Assembly (NCBI RefSeq): GCF_051401765.1
Contig: NW_027480543.1
Span: forward strand, 434,001 to 498,000
Length of the DNA: 64,000 bases
DNA from: Calliopsis andreniformis
Taxonomy: Eukaryota; Arthropoda; Insecta; Hymenoptera; Andrenidae
Direction: 5' to 3'
A model generated the notes under the pieces. It had not been told where the DNA came from. It worked only from the letters and a program-made list of their open reading frames with translations, and did not search any database. The number at the start of each line of letters is the position of its first letter. The stretch's first letter is position 1. A program made the position numbers and the translations under genes. Shown in pieces: positions 1 to 12,673 of this stretch.

Positions 1-694
1 GAGGATTGAGGATTGTATATTGAGTATTGAGGATTGAAGATCGACTATTGAGGATTGCGAATTGAGGATTGAGGGTTGAGGACTGAGGATTGAAGATTGA
101 CTATAGAGGATTGAAGGTTGAGGATTGTGGATTGAGGATTGAGGATTCAGGTTTGAGGAGTGAAGATTGAGGATTGAGGATTGAGGATTGAGGATTGAGG
201 GTTGAGGATTGAAGATAGAATATTCATGATTAAAGATTGAGGTTTGAGGATTGAGGGTTGTGGATTGAGGACGAGGACTGAGTGTTGAATATTGATGTCT
301 GAGGTCTTAGGATTGAGGATTGAGAATTGAGAATTGAGGAATGAGGATTGAAGATTGAGGATTGAGGATTGAGGATTGAGGATTGAGGATTGAGGTTTGA
401 GGATTGAGGATTGAGGACTGAGAATTGAGGATTGATGATTGAGGATTGAAGATAGAGGATTGGGTATTGAGGATTGAAGAACGAGGATTGAAGATTGAGG
501 ATTGATGATTAAGGATGGAGGATGGAGGATGAGGGTTGAGGATTGAGGTTTGAGGACTGAGGACTGAGGATTGAGGATTGAGAATTGAGGATTGAGGATT
601 GAGGATTGAAGATTGAGGATTGGGTATTGAGGATTGAAGAATGAGGATTGAGGATTGAGGATTGAGGATTGAGGATTGAAGATTGAGTATTGAG
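1..694 (+). repeat. Family A, end part of a preceding unit
   Basis: The first 540 bases or so match the stretch starting near 16358 and near 23375 (shared landmarks: the TGTATATTGAG start, GATCGACTATTG, then paired GATGGAG units). After about 540 the sequence continues as the block seen at 13950 to 14118 and 20967 to 21135. The junction differs from that in copies 3 and 4, so this unit carries a deletion or exchange point near 540. Confidence 0.75.
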
Positions 695-919
695 CATTGA
701 AGCCTGACGATTGAGGATTGAGGATTGCGGACTGAGGATTGAGGATTGTGGATGGAGGATTGAAGATTGAGTATTGAGGATTGAAGATTGAGGATCGAGG
801 ATTGAGGATTGAGGATTGAGGATTGAAGATTGAGTATTGGGGAATGAGTGTTGAGGGTTGAATAATCAGAATTGATGTTTGTGGATTCAGATTTGAAGAT
901 TGCAGATTGAGTATTGAGT

Positions 920-954
920 ATTGAAATCTGTGAATTGATGATATTCTATTGAGG
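920..954. repeat. Y core, GAATTG type
   Basis: A 35 bp in-phase core whose heptamers are ATTGAAA, TCTGTGA, ATTGATG, ATATTCT, ATTGAGG. It aligns with the X core base for base but lacks the inverted arms. About 50 to 60 bp upstream lies a second diverged stretch with GATGTTTGTGGATTC and AGATTGCAG; ACTGATTGTTGAGG follows. Confidence 0.82.
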
Positions 955-1926
955 ATTGAGAATTGACAACTGATTGTTGAGGACTGAGGTCTGAAGATTG
1001 AGGATTCAGGATTAAGGATTCAGGTTTGAGGTTTGAGGACTGAGAATTGAGGATTGTGGATTGAGGATTGAGTATTGAGGATTGACGATTGAAGACTGAG
1101 GATTGAGGATGATGGCTGAGGGTTGATTATTGAGGTTTGAGGACTGAGGACAGAGGATTGATGATTGAGAATTGAGGATTGAGGATTAAGGATTGAAGAT
1201 TGAGGATTGTGTATTGAGGACTGAAGAATGAGGATTGAGGATTGAGGATTGAGGATTGAGGATTGAATATTGAGTATTGAGGATTGAAGATTGACTAATG
1301 AGGATTGCGAATTGAGGATTGAGGAGTGAGGATTGAGGATTGAGGATTGGGTATTGAGGATTGAAGAATGAGGATTGAGGATTGAGGATTGAGGATTGAG
1401 GATTGAAGATTGCGGATTGAGGTTTGAGGATTGAGGATTGAGTATTGAGTATTGAGGATTGAAGATTGTGGATTGAGGATTGAGGTTTGAGGATTGCGGA
1501 TTGAGGATTGAGGATTGATGATTGAAGATTGAATATTGATGATTAAAGATTGAGTGTTGAGGATTGAGGGTTGTGGATTGAGGACGAGGACAGAGTGTTG
1601 AATATTGATGTCTGAGGTCTGAGGATTGAGGATTGAGGATTGAGAATTGAGGATTGAGGATTGAGGATTGAAGATTGAGGATTGGGTATTGAGGATCGAA
1701 GAATGAGGATTGAGGATTGAGGATTGAGGATTGAGGATTGAAGATTGTCTATTGAGGATTGAGGATTGAAGATTGAGTATTGAGGATTGAAGGTTGAGGA
1801 TTGTGGTATTGAGGATTGAGGATTGAGGCTTGAATATTGAGGATTGGGGACTGAGTGTTGAGGGTTGAGTGATGAGTATTGATGTTTGCGGATAGGGATT
1901 TGAAGATTGCAGGTTGAGTATTTAGT

Positions 1927-1961
1927 ATTGAAAACTGTGAATTCATGATATTCTATTGAGG
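1927..1961. repeat. Y core, GAATTC type
   Basis: AAAACTGTGAATTCATGATA form, carrying an EcoRI site but no palindromic arms. Upstream reads GTTTGCGGATAGGG. Followed by ACCACTGATAGTTG. Confidence 0.8.
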
Positions 1962-3717
1962 ATTGAGGATTGACCACTGATAGTTGAGGACTGAGGGCTG
2001 AAGATTGAGGATTCAGGATTGAGGATCCAGGATTGAGGTTTGAGGACTGAGGATTGAGGATTGAGGATTGAGGATTGAGGATTGAGGATTGAGGATTGAA
2101 GACAGAGGATCGGGTATTGAGGATTGAACATTGAGGATTGAGGATTGAGGATTGAGGATTGAGGATTGAGAATTGAATGTTGAATATTGATGAATGAAGA
2201 TTGAGGATTGAGGATTGAAGGTCGTGGATTGCGGACGAGGACTGAGGGTTGAATATTGATGTTTGAGGTCTGAGGATTGAGGATTGAGAATTGAGAAATG
2301 AGGATTGAGGATTGAAGATTGAGGATTGGGTATTGAGGATTGAAGAATGAGGATTGGGGATTGAGGATTGAGGATTGAGGATTGCAGATTGAGTATTGAG
2401 GGTTGAAGATTGAGAATTGAGGATTGAGGATTGAGGATTGAGGATTGAGGATTGAGGATTGAATATTGAGTATTGAGGATTGAAGATTGAGGATTCAGGA
2501 TTGAGGATTGAGGATTGACGATTGAAGACTGAGGATTGGGGATTGAGCATTGACGATTGAGTATTGAGTATTGAGGATTGAGAATTGGGGATTGATGATT
2601 GAAGATTGAGTATTGAGGATTGAACATTGAGGATTGAGGATTGGAGATTGAGGATTGAGGATTGAGGATTGGGGATCGATGATTGAGGATTGAGGATTGA
2701 GGATTGAGGATTGAGGATTGAGGATTGAGGATTGAGGGTTGTGGATTGAGGACGAGGACTGAGGGTTGAATATTTATGTTTGAGGTCTGAGGATTGAGGA
2801 TTGAGGATTGAGAATTGAGGATTGAGGATTGAGGATTGAAGATTGAGGATTGGGTATTGAGGATTGAGGATTGAGGATTGAAGATTGAGGATAGGGTATT
2901 GAGGATTGAAGGATGATGATTGAGGATTGAGGATTGAGGATTGACGATTGAATATTGAGTATTGAGGATTGAAGATCGACTATTGAGGATTGCGAATTGA
3001 GGATTGTGGGTTGAGGACTGAGGATTGAAGATTGACTATAGAGGATTGAAGGTTGAGGATTGTGGATTGAGGATTGAGGATTGAGGTTTGAGGAGTGAAG
3101 ATTGAGGATTGAGGATTGAGGATTGAGGGTTGAGGATTGAAGATAGAATATTCATGATTAAAGATTGAGGTTTGAGGATTGAGGGTTGTGGATTGAGGAC
3201 GAGGACTGAGTGTTGAATATTGATGTCTGAGGTCTGAGGATTGAGGATTGAGAATTGAGAATTGAGGAATGAGGATTGAAGATTCAGGATTGAGGATTGA
3301 GGATTGAGGATTGAGGATTGAGGTTTGAGGATTGAGGATTGAGGACTGAGAATTGAGGATTGATGATTGAGGATTGAAGATAGAGGATTGGGTATTGAGG
3401 ATTGACGAACGAGGATTGAAGATTGAGGATTGATGATTACGGATGGAGGATGGAGGATGAGGGCTGAGGGTTGAGGATTGAGGTTTGAGGACTGAGGGCT
3501 GAGGATTGAAGACTGAGGGTTGAGGATGGGGGCAGAGGGTCGGTGATTGAGGTTTGACGACTGAGGATTGAGGATTGAGGATTGAGGATTGAGGATTGAG
3601 GATTGAGGATTGGGGATTGAATTTTGAGTACTGAGGATTGAAGATTGAGGATTGAGGATTGAGGATTGAGGATGGAGGATGAGGGCTGAGGGTTGAGGAT
3701 TGAGGTTTGAGTATTGA

Positions 3718-3735
3718 ATCCTGAGAATTCAGGAT
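3718..3735. repeat. X box palindrome, perfect stem
   Basis: Reads ATCCTGAGAATTCAGGAT: 7 bp arms ATCCTGA and TCAGGAT around GAAT, with an EcoRI site spanning loop and arm. It is the middle of a 35 bp core (3713 to 3747) that stays in heptamer phase but differs strongly from GAGGATT. Function unknown; it may only be a diverged segment that marks higher-order units. Confidence 0.85.
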
Positions 3736-4526
3736 ATTCTATTGAGTATTGAGAACTGAGCATTGATGGTTGAGTACTGAGGACTGAGGATTGAGGATTG
3801 AAGGTTGAGTATTGAGGATTCAGAATTGAGGTTTGAGGACTGAGGATTGAGGATTGAAGATTGAGTATTGAGGATTGAAGGTTGAGCATTGAGGATTGAG
3901 GATTGAGGATTCAGGGTTGGAGATTGAAGATTGAGGATTGAGGATTGAGGGTTGAGGATTGAGGACGGGGACTGACGGTTGAGGATTGAGGTTTGAGGAT
4001 TCAGGGTTGAGGATTGAGGACTGAGGCTTGAGGATTGAGGATTGAGCATTGAGGATTGATGATTGAGGACTGGCGATTGAGGATTGAAGATTGAGGATTA
4101 AGGATTCAGGATTGGGGATTGAGGATGTAGGATTGGAGATTGATTATTGAGGATTGAAGATTGAGGATTGAGGATTGAGAATTGAGACTTGAGAATTGAG
4201 GGTGAGGACTGAGGGTTGAGGATTGAGGTTTGAGGAACGAGGATTGAGGATTGAGGATTGAGGACTGAGGATTGACGATTGAGTATTGAAGATTGAGGAT
4301 TGATGACTGAGGATTGAGGACTGAGGATTGAGAATTGAGGATTGAGGATTGAAGATTGAGTATTGAGGATTGAAAGTTGAGGATTGTGGATTGAGGATTG
4401 AGGATTGAATATTGAGGATTGAGGATTGAGTATCTAGGATTGAAGATTGAGGATTGGGGATTGAGGATTGAGGATTGAGGATGGAGCGTGAGGGCTGAGG
4501 GTTGAGGATTGAGGTTTGAGTATTGA

Positions 4527-4544
4527 ATCCTGAGAATTCAGGAT
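4527..4544. repeat. X box palindrome, perfect stem
   Basis: Followed by ATTCCATTGAG rather than ATTCTATTGAG, a subtype shared with 11026, 18036 and 25053. Confidence 0.85.
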
Positions 4545-6271
4545 ATTCCATTGAGTATTGAGAATTGAGGATTGATGGTTGAGTATTGAGGACTGAGGAT
4601 TGAGGCTTGAAGGTTGAGTATTGATTATTCAGGATTGAGGTTTGAGGACTGAGGATTGAGGATTGAAGATTGAGTATTGAGGATTGAAGATTGAGGATTG
4701 AGGATTGAGGATTGAGGATTGAGGATGATGTCTGTGGGTTGAGGATTGAGGTTTGAGGACTGAGGGCTGAGGATTGAAGACTGAGGGTTGAGGATGGGGG
4801 CAGAGGGTCTGGGATTGTGGTTTGACGACTGAGGATTGAGGATTGAGGACTGAGAATTGAGGATTGATGATTGAGGATTGAAGATAGAGGATTGGGTATT
4901 GAGGATTGAAGAATGAGGATTGAAGATTGAGGATTGATGACTAAGGATGTAGGATGGAGGTTGAGGGCTGAGGGTTGAGGATTGAGGTTTGAGGACTGAG
5001 GACTGAGGATTGAGGATTGAGAATTGAGAATTGAGGATTGAGGATTGAGGATTGAAGATTGAGTATTGATGATTGAATATTGAGGATTGAGGATTGAGGT
5101 TTGAGGATTGAGGACGAGGACTGACGGTAGAGGATTGCGGTTTGAGGATTGAGGACTGAGGATTGAGGACTGAGGACTGAGGATTGAGGATTGAGCATTG
5201 AGGATTGAAGATTGAAGACTGGGGATTGATGATTGAAGATTGAGAAATAAGGATTGAAGATTGTGGATTGAGGAACTAGGATTGGAGATTGATTATTGAG
5301 GATTGAAGATTGAGGATTGAGGATTGAGGATTGAGAATTGAGAATTGAGGATGAGGACTGAGGGTTGAGGATAAAGGTTTGAGGAATGAGGATTGAGGGT
5401 TGAGGATTGAGGATTGAGGATTGAGGATTGAGGATTGAGGATTGAGGACTGGGGACTGACGATTGGGGATTGAGGATTGAGGATTGAGGATTGAGTGTTG
5501 AGGATGGAGGATGAGGGCTGAGGGTTGAGGATTGAGGTTTGAGGACTGAGGACTGAGGATTGAGGATCGAGAGTTGAGGAATGAGGATTGAGGATTGGGG
5601 ATTGAGGATTGAGGATTGAAGATTGAGGATTGGGTATTGAGGATTGAAGAATGAGGATTGAGGATTGAGGATTGAGGATTGACGATGGGAGGATTGAGGA
5701 TTGAGGATAGAAGATTGAGGATTGGGGCTGAGGATTCAAGATTGAGGATCGAAGATTGAGAATTGAGGATTGAAGATTGATAATTGAGGATTGAGGATTG
5801 AACATTGAGGACTGAGTATTGAGGATTGAAGATTGAGTATTGAGGATTGAAGGTTGAGGATTGAGGATTGTCGATTAAGGATTGAGGATGAGGGCTGAGG
5901 GTTGAGGATTGAGGTTTGAGGACTGAGGACTGAGGATTGAGGATTGAGAATTGAGGATTGAGGATTGAGGATTGAAGATTGAGGATTGGGTATTGAGGAT
6001 TGAAGAATGAGGATTGAGGATTGAGGATTGAGGATTGAGGATTGAAGATTGAGTACTGAGCATTGAAGCCTGACGATTGAGGATTGAGGATTGCGGACTG
6101 AGGATTGAGGATTGTGGATGGAGGATTGAAGATTGAGTATTGAGGATTGAAGATTGAGGATCGAGGATTGAGGATTGAAGATTGAGTATTGGGGAATGAG
6201 TGTTGAGGGTTGAATGATCAGAATTGATGTTTGTGGATTCAGATTTGAAGATTGCAGATTGAGTATTGAGT

Positions 6272-6306
6272 ATTGAAATCTGTGAATTGATGATATTCTA
6301 TTGAGG
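6272..6306. repeat. Y core, GAATTG type
   Basis: Family A copy 2 counterpart of 920. Confidence 0.8.
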
Positions 6307-7313
6307 ATTGAGAATTGACAACTGATTGTTGAGGACTGAGGTCTGAAGATTGAGGATTCAGGATTAAGGATTCAGGTTTGAGGTTTGAGGACTGAGAATT
6401 GAGGATTGTGGATTGAGGATTGAGTATTGAGGATTGACGATTGAAGACTGAGGATTGAGGATGATGGCTGAGGGTTGAGGATTGAGGTTTGAGGACTGAG
6501 GACAGAGGATTGATGATTGAGAATTGAGGATTGGGGATTAAGGATTGAAGATTGAGGATTGTGTATTGAGGACTGAAGAATGAGGATTGAGGATTGAGGA
6601 TTCAGGATTGAGGATTGAATATTGAGTATTGAGGATTGAAGATTGACTAATGAGGATTGCGAATTGAGGATTGAGGATTGAGGATTGAGGATTGAGGATT
6701 GGGTATTGAGGATTGAAGAATGAGGATTGAGGATTGAGGATTGAGGATTGAGGATTGAGGATTGAAGATTGCGGATTGAGGTTTGAGGATTGAGGATTGA
6801 GTATTGAGTATTGAGGATTGAAGATTGTGGATTGAGGATTGAGGTTTGAGGATTGCGGATTGAGGATTGAGGATTGATGATTGAACATTGAATATTGATG
6901 ATTAAAGATTGAGTGTTGAGGATTGAGGGTTGTGGATTGAGGACGAGGACAGAGTGTTGAATATTGATGTCTGAGGTCTGAGGATTGAGGATTGAGGATT
7001 GAGAATTGAGGATTTAGGATTGAGGATTGAAGATTGAGGATTGGGTATTGAGGATCGAAGAATGAGGATTGAGGATTGAGGATTGAGTATTGAGGATTGA
7101 AGATTGTCTATTGAGGATTGAGGATTGAAGATTGAGTATTGAGGATTGAAGGTTGAGGATTGTGGTATTGAGGATTGAGGATTGAGGCTTGAATATTGAG
7201 GATTGAGGATTGAGGCTTGAATATTGAGGATTGGGGACTGAGTGTTGAGGGTTGAGTGATGAGAATTGATGTTTGCGGATAGGGATTTGAAGATTGCAGG
7301 TTGAGTATTTAGT

Positions 7314-7348
7314 ATTGAAAACTGTGAATTCATGATATTCTATTGAGG
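7314..7348. repeat. Y core, GAATTC type
   Basis: First of two in the internally duplicated part of copy 2; followed by ACCACTGATTGTTG. Confidence 0.8.
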
Positions 7349-7614
7349 ATTGAGGATTGACCACTGATTGTTGAGGACTGAGGGCTGATGATTGAGGATT
7401 CAGGATTGAGGATCCAGGATTGAGGTTTGAGGACTGAGGATTGAGGATTGAGGATTGAGGATTGAGGATTGAGGATTGACGATTGAAGATCGAGGATTGA
7501 GGATTGAGGATTGAGGATTGAAGATTGAGTATTGGGGAATGAGTGTTGAGGGTTGAATAATCAGAATTGATGTTTGTGGATTCAGATTTGAAGATTGCAG
7601 ATTGAGTATTGAGT

Positions 7615-7649
7615 ATTGAAATCTGTGAATTGATGATATTCTATTGAGG
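7615..7649. repeat. Y core, GAATTG type
   Basis: Extra copy created by the 1.3 kb internal duplication (partner 6272). Confidence 0.8.
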
Positions 7650-8621
7650 ATTGAGAATTGACAACTGATTGTTGAGGACTGAGGTCTGAAGATTGAGGAT
7701 TCAGGATTAAGGATTCAGGTTTGAGGTTTGAGGACTGAGAATTGAGGATTGTGGATTGAGGATTGAGTATTGAGGATTGACGATTGAAGACTGAGGATTG
7801 AGGATGATGGCTGAGGGTTGGTTATTGAGGTTTGAGGACTGAGGACAGAGGATTGATGATTGAGAATTGAGGATTGAGGATTAAGGATTGAAGATTGAGG
7901 ATTGTGTATTGAGGACTGAAGAATGAGGATTGAGGATTGAGGATTGAGGATTGAGGATTGAATATTGAGTATTGAGTATTGAAGATTGACTAATGAGGAT
8001 TGCGAATTGAGGATTGAGGATTGAGGATTGAGGATTGAGGATTGGGTATTGAGGATTGAAGATTGAGGATTGAGGATTGAGGATTGAGGATTGAGGATTG
8101 AAGATTGCGGATTGAGGTTTGAGGATTGAGGATTGAGTATTGAGTATTGAGGATTGAAGATTGTGGATTGAGGATTGAGGTTTGAGGATTGCGGATTGAG
8201 GATTGAGGATTGATGATTGAAGATTGAATATTGATGATTAAAGATTGAGTGTTGAGGATTGAGGGTTGTGGATTGAGGACGAGGACAGAGTGTTGAATAT
8301 TGATGTCTGAGGTCTGAGGATTGAGGATTGGGGATTGAGAATTGAGGATTGAGGATTGAGGATTGAAGATTGAGGATTGGGTATTGAGGATCGAAGAATG
8401 AGGATTGAGGATTGAGGATTGAGGATTGAGGATTGAAGATTGTCTATTGAGGATTGAGGATTGAAGATTGAGTATTGAGGATTGAAGGTTGAGGATTGTG
8501 GTATTGAGGATTGAGGATTGAGGCTTGAATATTGAGGATTGGGGACTGAGTGTTGAGGGTTGAGTGATGAGTATTGATGTTTGCGGATAGGGATTTGAAG
8601 ATTGCAGGTTGAGTATTTAGT

Positions 8622-8656
8622 ATTGAAAACTGTGAATTCATGATATTCTATTGAGG
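8622..8656. repeat. Y core, GAATTC type
   Basis: Partner of 7314 at 1,308 bp; followed by ACTGATAGTTG as in 1927. Confidence 0.8.
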
Positions 8657-9509
8657 ATTGAGGATTGACCACTGATAGTTGAGGACTGAGGGCTGAAGAT
8701 TGAGGATTCAGGATTGAGGATCCAGGATTGAGGTTTGAGGACTGAGGATTGAGGATTGAGGATTGAGGATTGAGGATTGAGGATTGAGGATTGAAGACAG
8801 AGGATCGGGTATTGAGGATTGAACATTGAGGATTGAGGATTGAGGATCGGTGATTGAGGATTGAGGATTGAGGATTGAGGATTGAGGATTGAGGATTGAG
8901 GATTGAGGGTTGTGGATTGAGGACGAGGACTGAGGGTTGAATATTTATGTTTGAGGTCTGAGGATTGAGGATTGAGGATTGAGAATTGAGGATTGAGGAT
9001 TGAGGATTGAAGATTGAGGATTGGGTATTGAGGATTGACGATTGAGGATTGAAGATTGAGGATAGGGTATTGAGGATTGAAGGATGATGATTGAGGATTG
9101 AGGATTGAGGATTGAGGATTGAATATTGAGTATTGAGGATTGAAGATCGACTATTGAGGATTGCGAATTGAGGATTGTGGGTTGAGGACTGAGGATTGAA
9201 GATTGACTATAGAGGATTGAAGGTTGAGGATTGTGGATTGAGGATTGAGGATTGAGGTTTGAGGAGTGAAGATTGAGGATTGAGGATTGAGGATTGAGGA
9301 TTGAGGGTTGAGGATTGAAGATAGAATATTCATGATTAAAGATTGAGGTTTGAGGATTGAGGGTTGTGGATTGAGGACGAGGACTGAGTGTTGAATATTG
9401 ATGTCTGAGGTCTGAGGATTGAGGATTGAGAATTGAGAATTGAGGAATGAGGATTGAAGATTGAGGATTGAGGATTGAGGATTGAGGATTGAGGATTGAG
9501 GTTTGAGGA

Positions 9510-9900
9510 TTGAGGATTGAGGACTGAGAATTGAGGATTGATGATTGAGGATTGAAGATAGAGGATTGGGTATTGAGGATTGACGAACGAGGATTGAAGA
9601 TTGAGGATTGATGATTAAGGATGGAGGATGGAGGATGAGGGCTGAGGGTTGAGGATTGAGGTTTGAGGACTGAGGGCTGAGGATTGAAGACTGAGGGTTG
9701 AGGATGGGGGCAGAGGGTCGGTGATTGAGGTTTGACGACTGAGGATTGAGGATTGAGGACTGAGAATTGAGGATTGATGATTGAGGATTGAAGATAGAGG
9801 ATTGGGTATTGAGGATTGGAGAACGAGGATTGAAGATTGAGGATTGATGATTAAGGATGGAGGATGGAGGATGAGGGCTGAGGGTTGAGGATTGAGGTTT
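9510..9900 (+). repeat. 236 bp direct duplication inside copy 2
   Basis: The stretch running from GAGGACTGAGAATTG through GATAGAGG and the paired GATGGAG units is present twice, with GATAGAGG at 9557 and 9793. Copy 3 has one copy, which accounts for the change of copy 2/copy 3 offset from about 7,246 to 7,010 bp. Confidence 0.75.
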
Positions 9901-10076
9901 GAGGAATGAGGATTGACGGCTGAGGATTGAGGATTGAGGATTGAGGATTGAGGATTGAGGATTGAGGATTGGGGATTGAATTTTGAGTACTGAGGATTGA
10001 AGATTGAGGATTGAGGATTGAGGATTGAGGATGGAGGATGAGGGCTGAGGGTTGAGGATTGAGGTTTGAGTATTGA

Positions 10077-10094
10077 ATCCTGAGAATTCAGGAT
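10077..10094. repeat. X box palindrome, perfect stem
   Basis: Family A copy 2 counterpart of 3718. Confidence 0.85.
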
Positions 10095-10269
10095 ATTCTA
10101 TTGAGTATTGAGAACTGAGCATTGATGGTTGAGTACTGAGGACTGAGGATTGAGGATTGAAGGTTGAGTATTGAGGATTCAGAATTGAGGTTTGAGGACT
10201 GAGGATTGAGGATTGAAGATTGAGTATTGAGGATTGAAGGTTGAGCATTGAGGATTGAGGATTGAGGAT

Positions 10270-10548
10270 TCAGGGTTGTGGATCTAGGATTCGAGATTGA
10301 TTATTGAGTATTGAAGATTGGGGATTGAGGATTGAGGATTGAGGATATAGGATTGGAGATTGATTATTGAGGATTGAAGATTGGGGATTGAGGATTGTGG
10401 ATTGAGGATCTAGGGTTGGAGATTGAAGATTGAGGATTGAGGATTGAGGGTTGAGGATTGAGGACGGGGACTGACGGTTGAGGATTGAGGTTTGAGGATT
10501 CAGGGTTGAGGATTGAGGACTGAGGCTTGAGGATTGAGGATTGAGCAT
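10270..10548 (+). repeat. GGATNTAGG module, family A copy 2
   Basis: A block of about 280 bp beginning CAGGGTTGTGGATCTAGG (here TCGAGATTG) and holding several GGAT(C/A)TAGG heptamer pairs, each followed by ATTGGAGATTG and an A/T-rich ATTATTG heptamer. The pairs are spaced about 60 to 70 bp apart. It ends at a GAGCATTG variant. Confidence 0.7.
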
Positions 10549-11025
10549 TGAGGATTGATGATTGAGGACTGGCGATTGAGGATTGAAGATTGAGGATTAA
10601 GGATTCAGGATTGGGGATTGAGGATGTAGGATTGGAGATTGATTATTGAGGATTGAAGATTGAGGATTGAGGATTGAGAATTGAGACTTGAGAATTGAGG
10701 GTGAGGACTGAGGGTTGAGGATTGAGGTTTGAGGAACGAGGATTGAGGATTGAGGATTGAGGACTGAGGATTGACGATTGAGTATTGAAGATTGAGGATT
10801 GATGACTGAGGATTGAGGACTGAGGATTGAGAATTGAGGATTGAGGATTGAAGATTGAGTATTGAGGATTGAAAGTTGAGGATTGTGGATTGAGGATTGA
10901 GGATTGAATATTGAGGATTGAGGATTGAGTATCTAGGATTGAAGATTGAGGATTGGGGATTGAGGATTGAGGATTGAGGATGGAGCGTGAGGGCTGAGGG
11001 TTGAGGATTGAGGTTTGAGTATTGA

Positions 11026-11043
11026 ATCCTGAGAATTCAGGAT
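11026..11043. repeat. X box palindrome, perfect stem
   Basis: Family A copy 2 counterpart of 4527; 949 bp from the preceding box. Confidence 0.85.
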
Positions 11044-12638
11044 ATTCCATTGAGTATTGAGAATTGAGGATTGATGGTTGTGTATTGAGGACTGAGGATT
11101 GAGGCTTGAAGGTTGAGTATTGATTATTCAGGATTGAGGTTTGAGGACTGAGGATTGAGGATTGAAGATTGAGTATTGAGGATTGAAGATTGAGGATTGA
11201 GGGTTGAGGATTGAGGATTGAGGATGATGTCTGTGGGTTGAGGATTGAGGTTTGAGGACTGAGGGCTGAGGATTGAAGACTGAGGGTTGAGGATGGGGGC
11301 AGAGGGTCTGGGATTGTGGTTTGACGACTGAGGATTGAGGATTGAGGACTGAGAATTGAGGATTGATGATTGAGGATTGAAGATAGAGGATTGGGTATTG
11401 AGGATTGAAGAATGAGGATTGAAGATTGAAGATTGATGACTAAGGATGTAGGATGGAGGTTGAGGGCTGAGGGTTGAGGATTGAGGTTTGAGGACTGAGG
11501 ACTGAGGATTGAGGATTGAGAATTGAGAATTGAGGATTGAGGATTGAGGATTGAAGATTGAGTATTGATGATTGAATATTGAGGATTGAGGATTGAGGTT
11601 TGAGGATTGAGGACGAGGACTGACGGTAGAGGATTGCGGTTTGAGGATTGAGGACTGAGGATTGAGGACTGAGGACTGAGGATTGAGGATTGAGCATTGA
11701 GGATTGAAGATTGAAGACTGGGGATTGATGATTGAAGATTGAGAAATAAGGATTGAAGATTGTGGATTGAGGAACTAGGATTGGAGATTGATTATTGAGG
11801 ATTGAAGATTGAGGATTGAGGATTGAGGATTGAGAATTGAGAATTGAGGATGAGGACTGAGGGTTGAGGATAAAGGTTTGAGGAATGAGGATTGAGGGTT
11901 GAGGATTGAGGATTGAGGATTGAGGATTGAGGATTGAGGATTGAGGACTGGGGACTGACGATTGGGGATTGAGGATTGAGGATTGAGGATTGAGTGTTGA
12001 GGATGGAGGATGAGGGCAGAGGGTTGAGGATTGAGGTTTGAGGACTGAGGACTGAGGATTGAGGATCGAGAGTTGAGGAATGAGGATTGAGGATTGGGGA
12101 TTGAGGATTGAGGATTGAAGATTGAGGATTGGGTATTGAGGATTGAAGAATGAGGATTGAGGATTGAGGTTTGAGGATTGCGGATTGAGGATTGAGGATT
12201 GATGATTGAACATTGAATATTGATGATTAAAGATTGAGTGTTGAGGATTGAGGGTTGTGGATTGAGGACGAGGACAGAGTGTTGAATATTGATGTCTGAG
12301 GTCTGAGGATTGAGGATTGAGGATTGAGAATTGAGGATTTAGGATTGAGGATTGAAGATTGAGGATTGGGTATTGAGGATCGAAGAATGAGGATTGAGGA
12401 TTGAGCATTGAGTATTGAGGATTGAAGATTGTCTATTGAGGATTGAGGATTGAAGATTGAGTATTGAGGATTGAAGGTTGAGGATTGTGGTATTGAGGAT
12501 TGAGGATTGAGGCTTGAATATTGAGGATTGAGGATTGAGGCTTGAATATTGAGGATTGGGGACTGAGTGTTGAGGGTTGAGTGATGAGAATTGATGTTTG
12601 CGGATAGGGATTTGAAGATTGCAGGTTGAGTATTTAGT

Positions 12639-12673
12639 ATTGAAAACTGTGAATTCATGATATTCTATTGAGG
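12639..12673. repeat. Y core, GAATTC type
   Basis: Lies right of a junction near 12.17 kb that joins sequence of the 5.6 kb type to sequence of the 6.85 kb type. Confidence 0.8.

Larger units (their letters stand above)
695..6060 (+). repeat. Family A higher-order unit, copy 1 (5,366 bp)
   Basis: Delimited by successive occurrences of the landmark CATTGAAGCCTGACG at 695 and 6061. Contains Y cores at 920 and 1927 and X boxes at 3718 and 4527. It is shorter than copies 3 and 4 (7,017 bp). Corresponding markers in copy 2 lie 6,359 to 6,695 bp away, so the size difference comes from several internal gains and losses rather than one. Confidence 0.8.
6188..8830 (+). repeat. Internal tandem duplication of about 1.3 kb in copy 2
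   Basis: The landmark ATTGGGGAATGAGTGTTGAG occurs at 6188 and 7531 (offset 1,343), and the EcoRI-bearing Y core occurs at 7314 and 8622 (offset 1,308). Copies 1, 3 and 4 have only one of each in this position, so the duplication is specific to copy 2. Confidence 0.75.

Noticed and set aside
2020..2035. GGATCC and other isolated short palindromes (near 2028, 7410, 8719, 12736, 15447) as regulatory sites
   Set aside because: They arise from one or two substitutions in neighbouring heptamers, have short arms, and are explained by block copying of family A.
3718..3735. X box as a transcription terminator or an IS end
   Set aside because: The stem is 7 bp and not GC-rich, no T-tract follows, there is no gene nearby, and no transposase or target duplication is seen.
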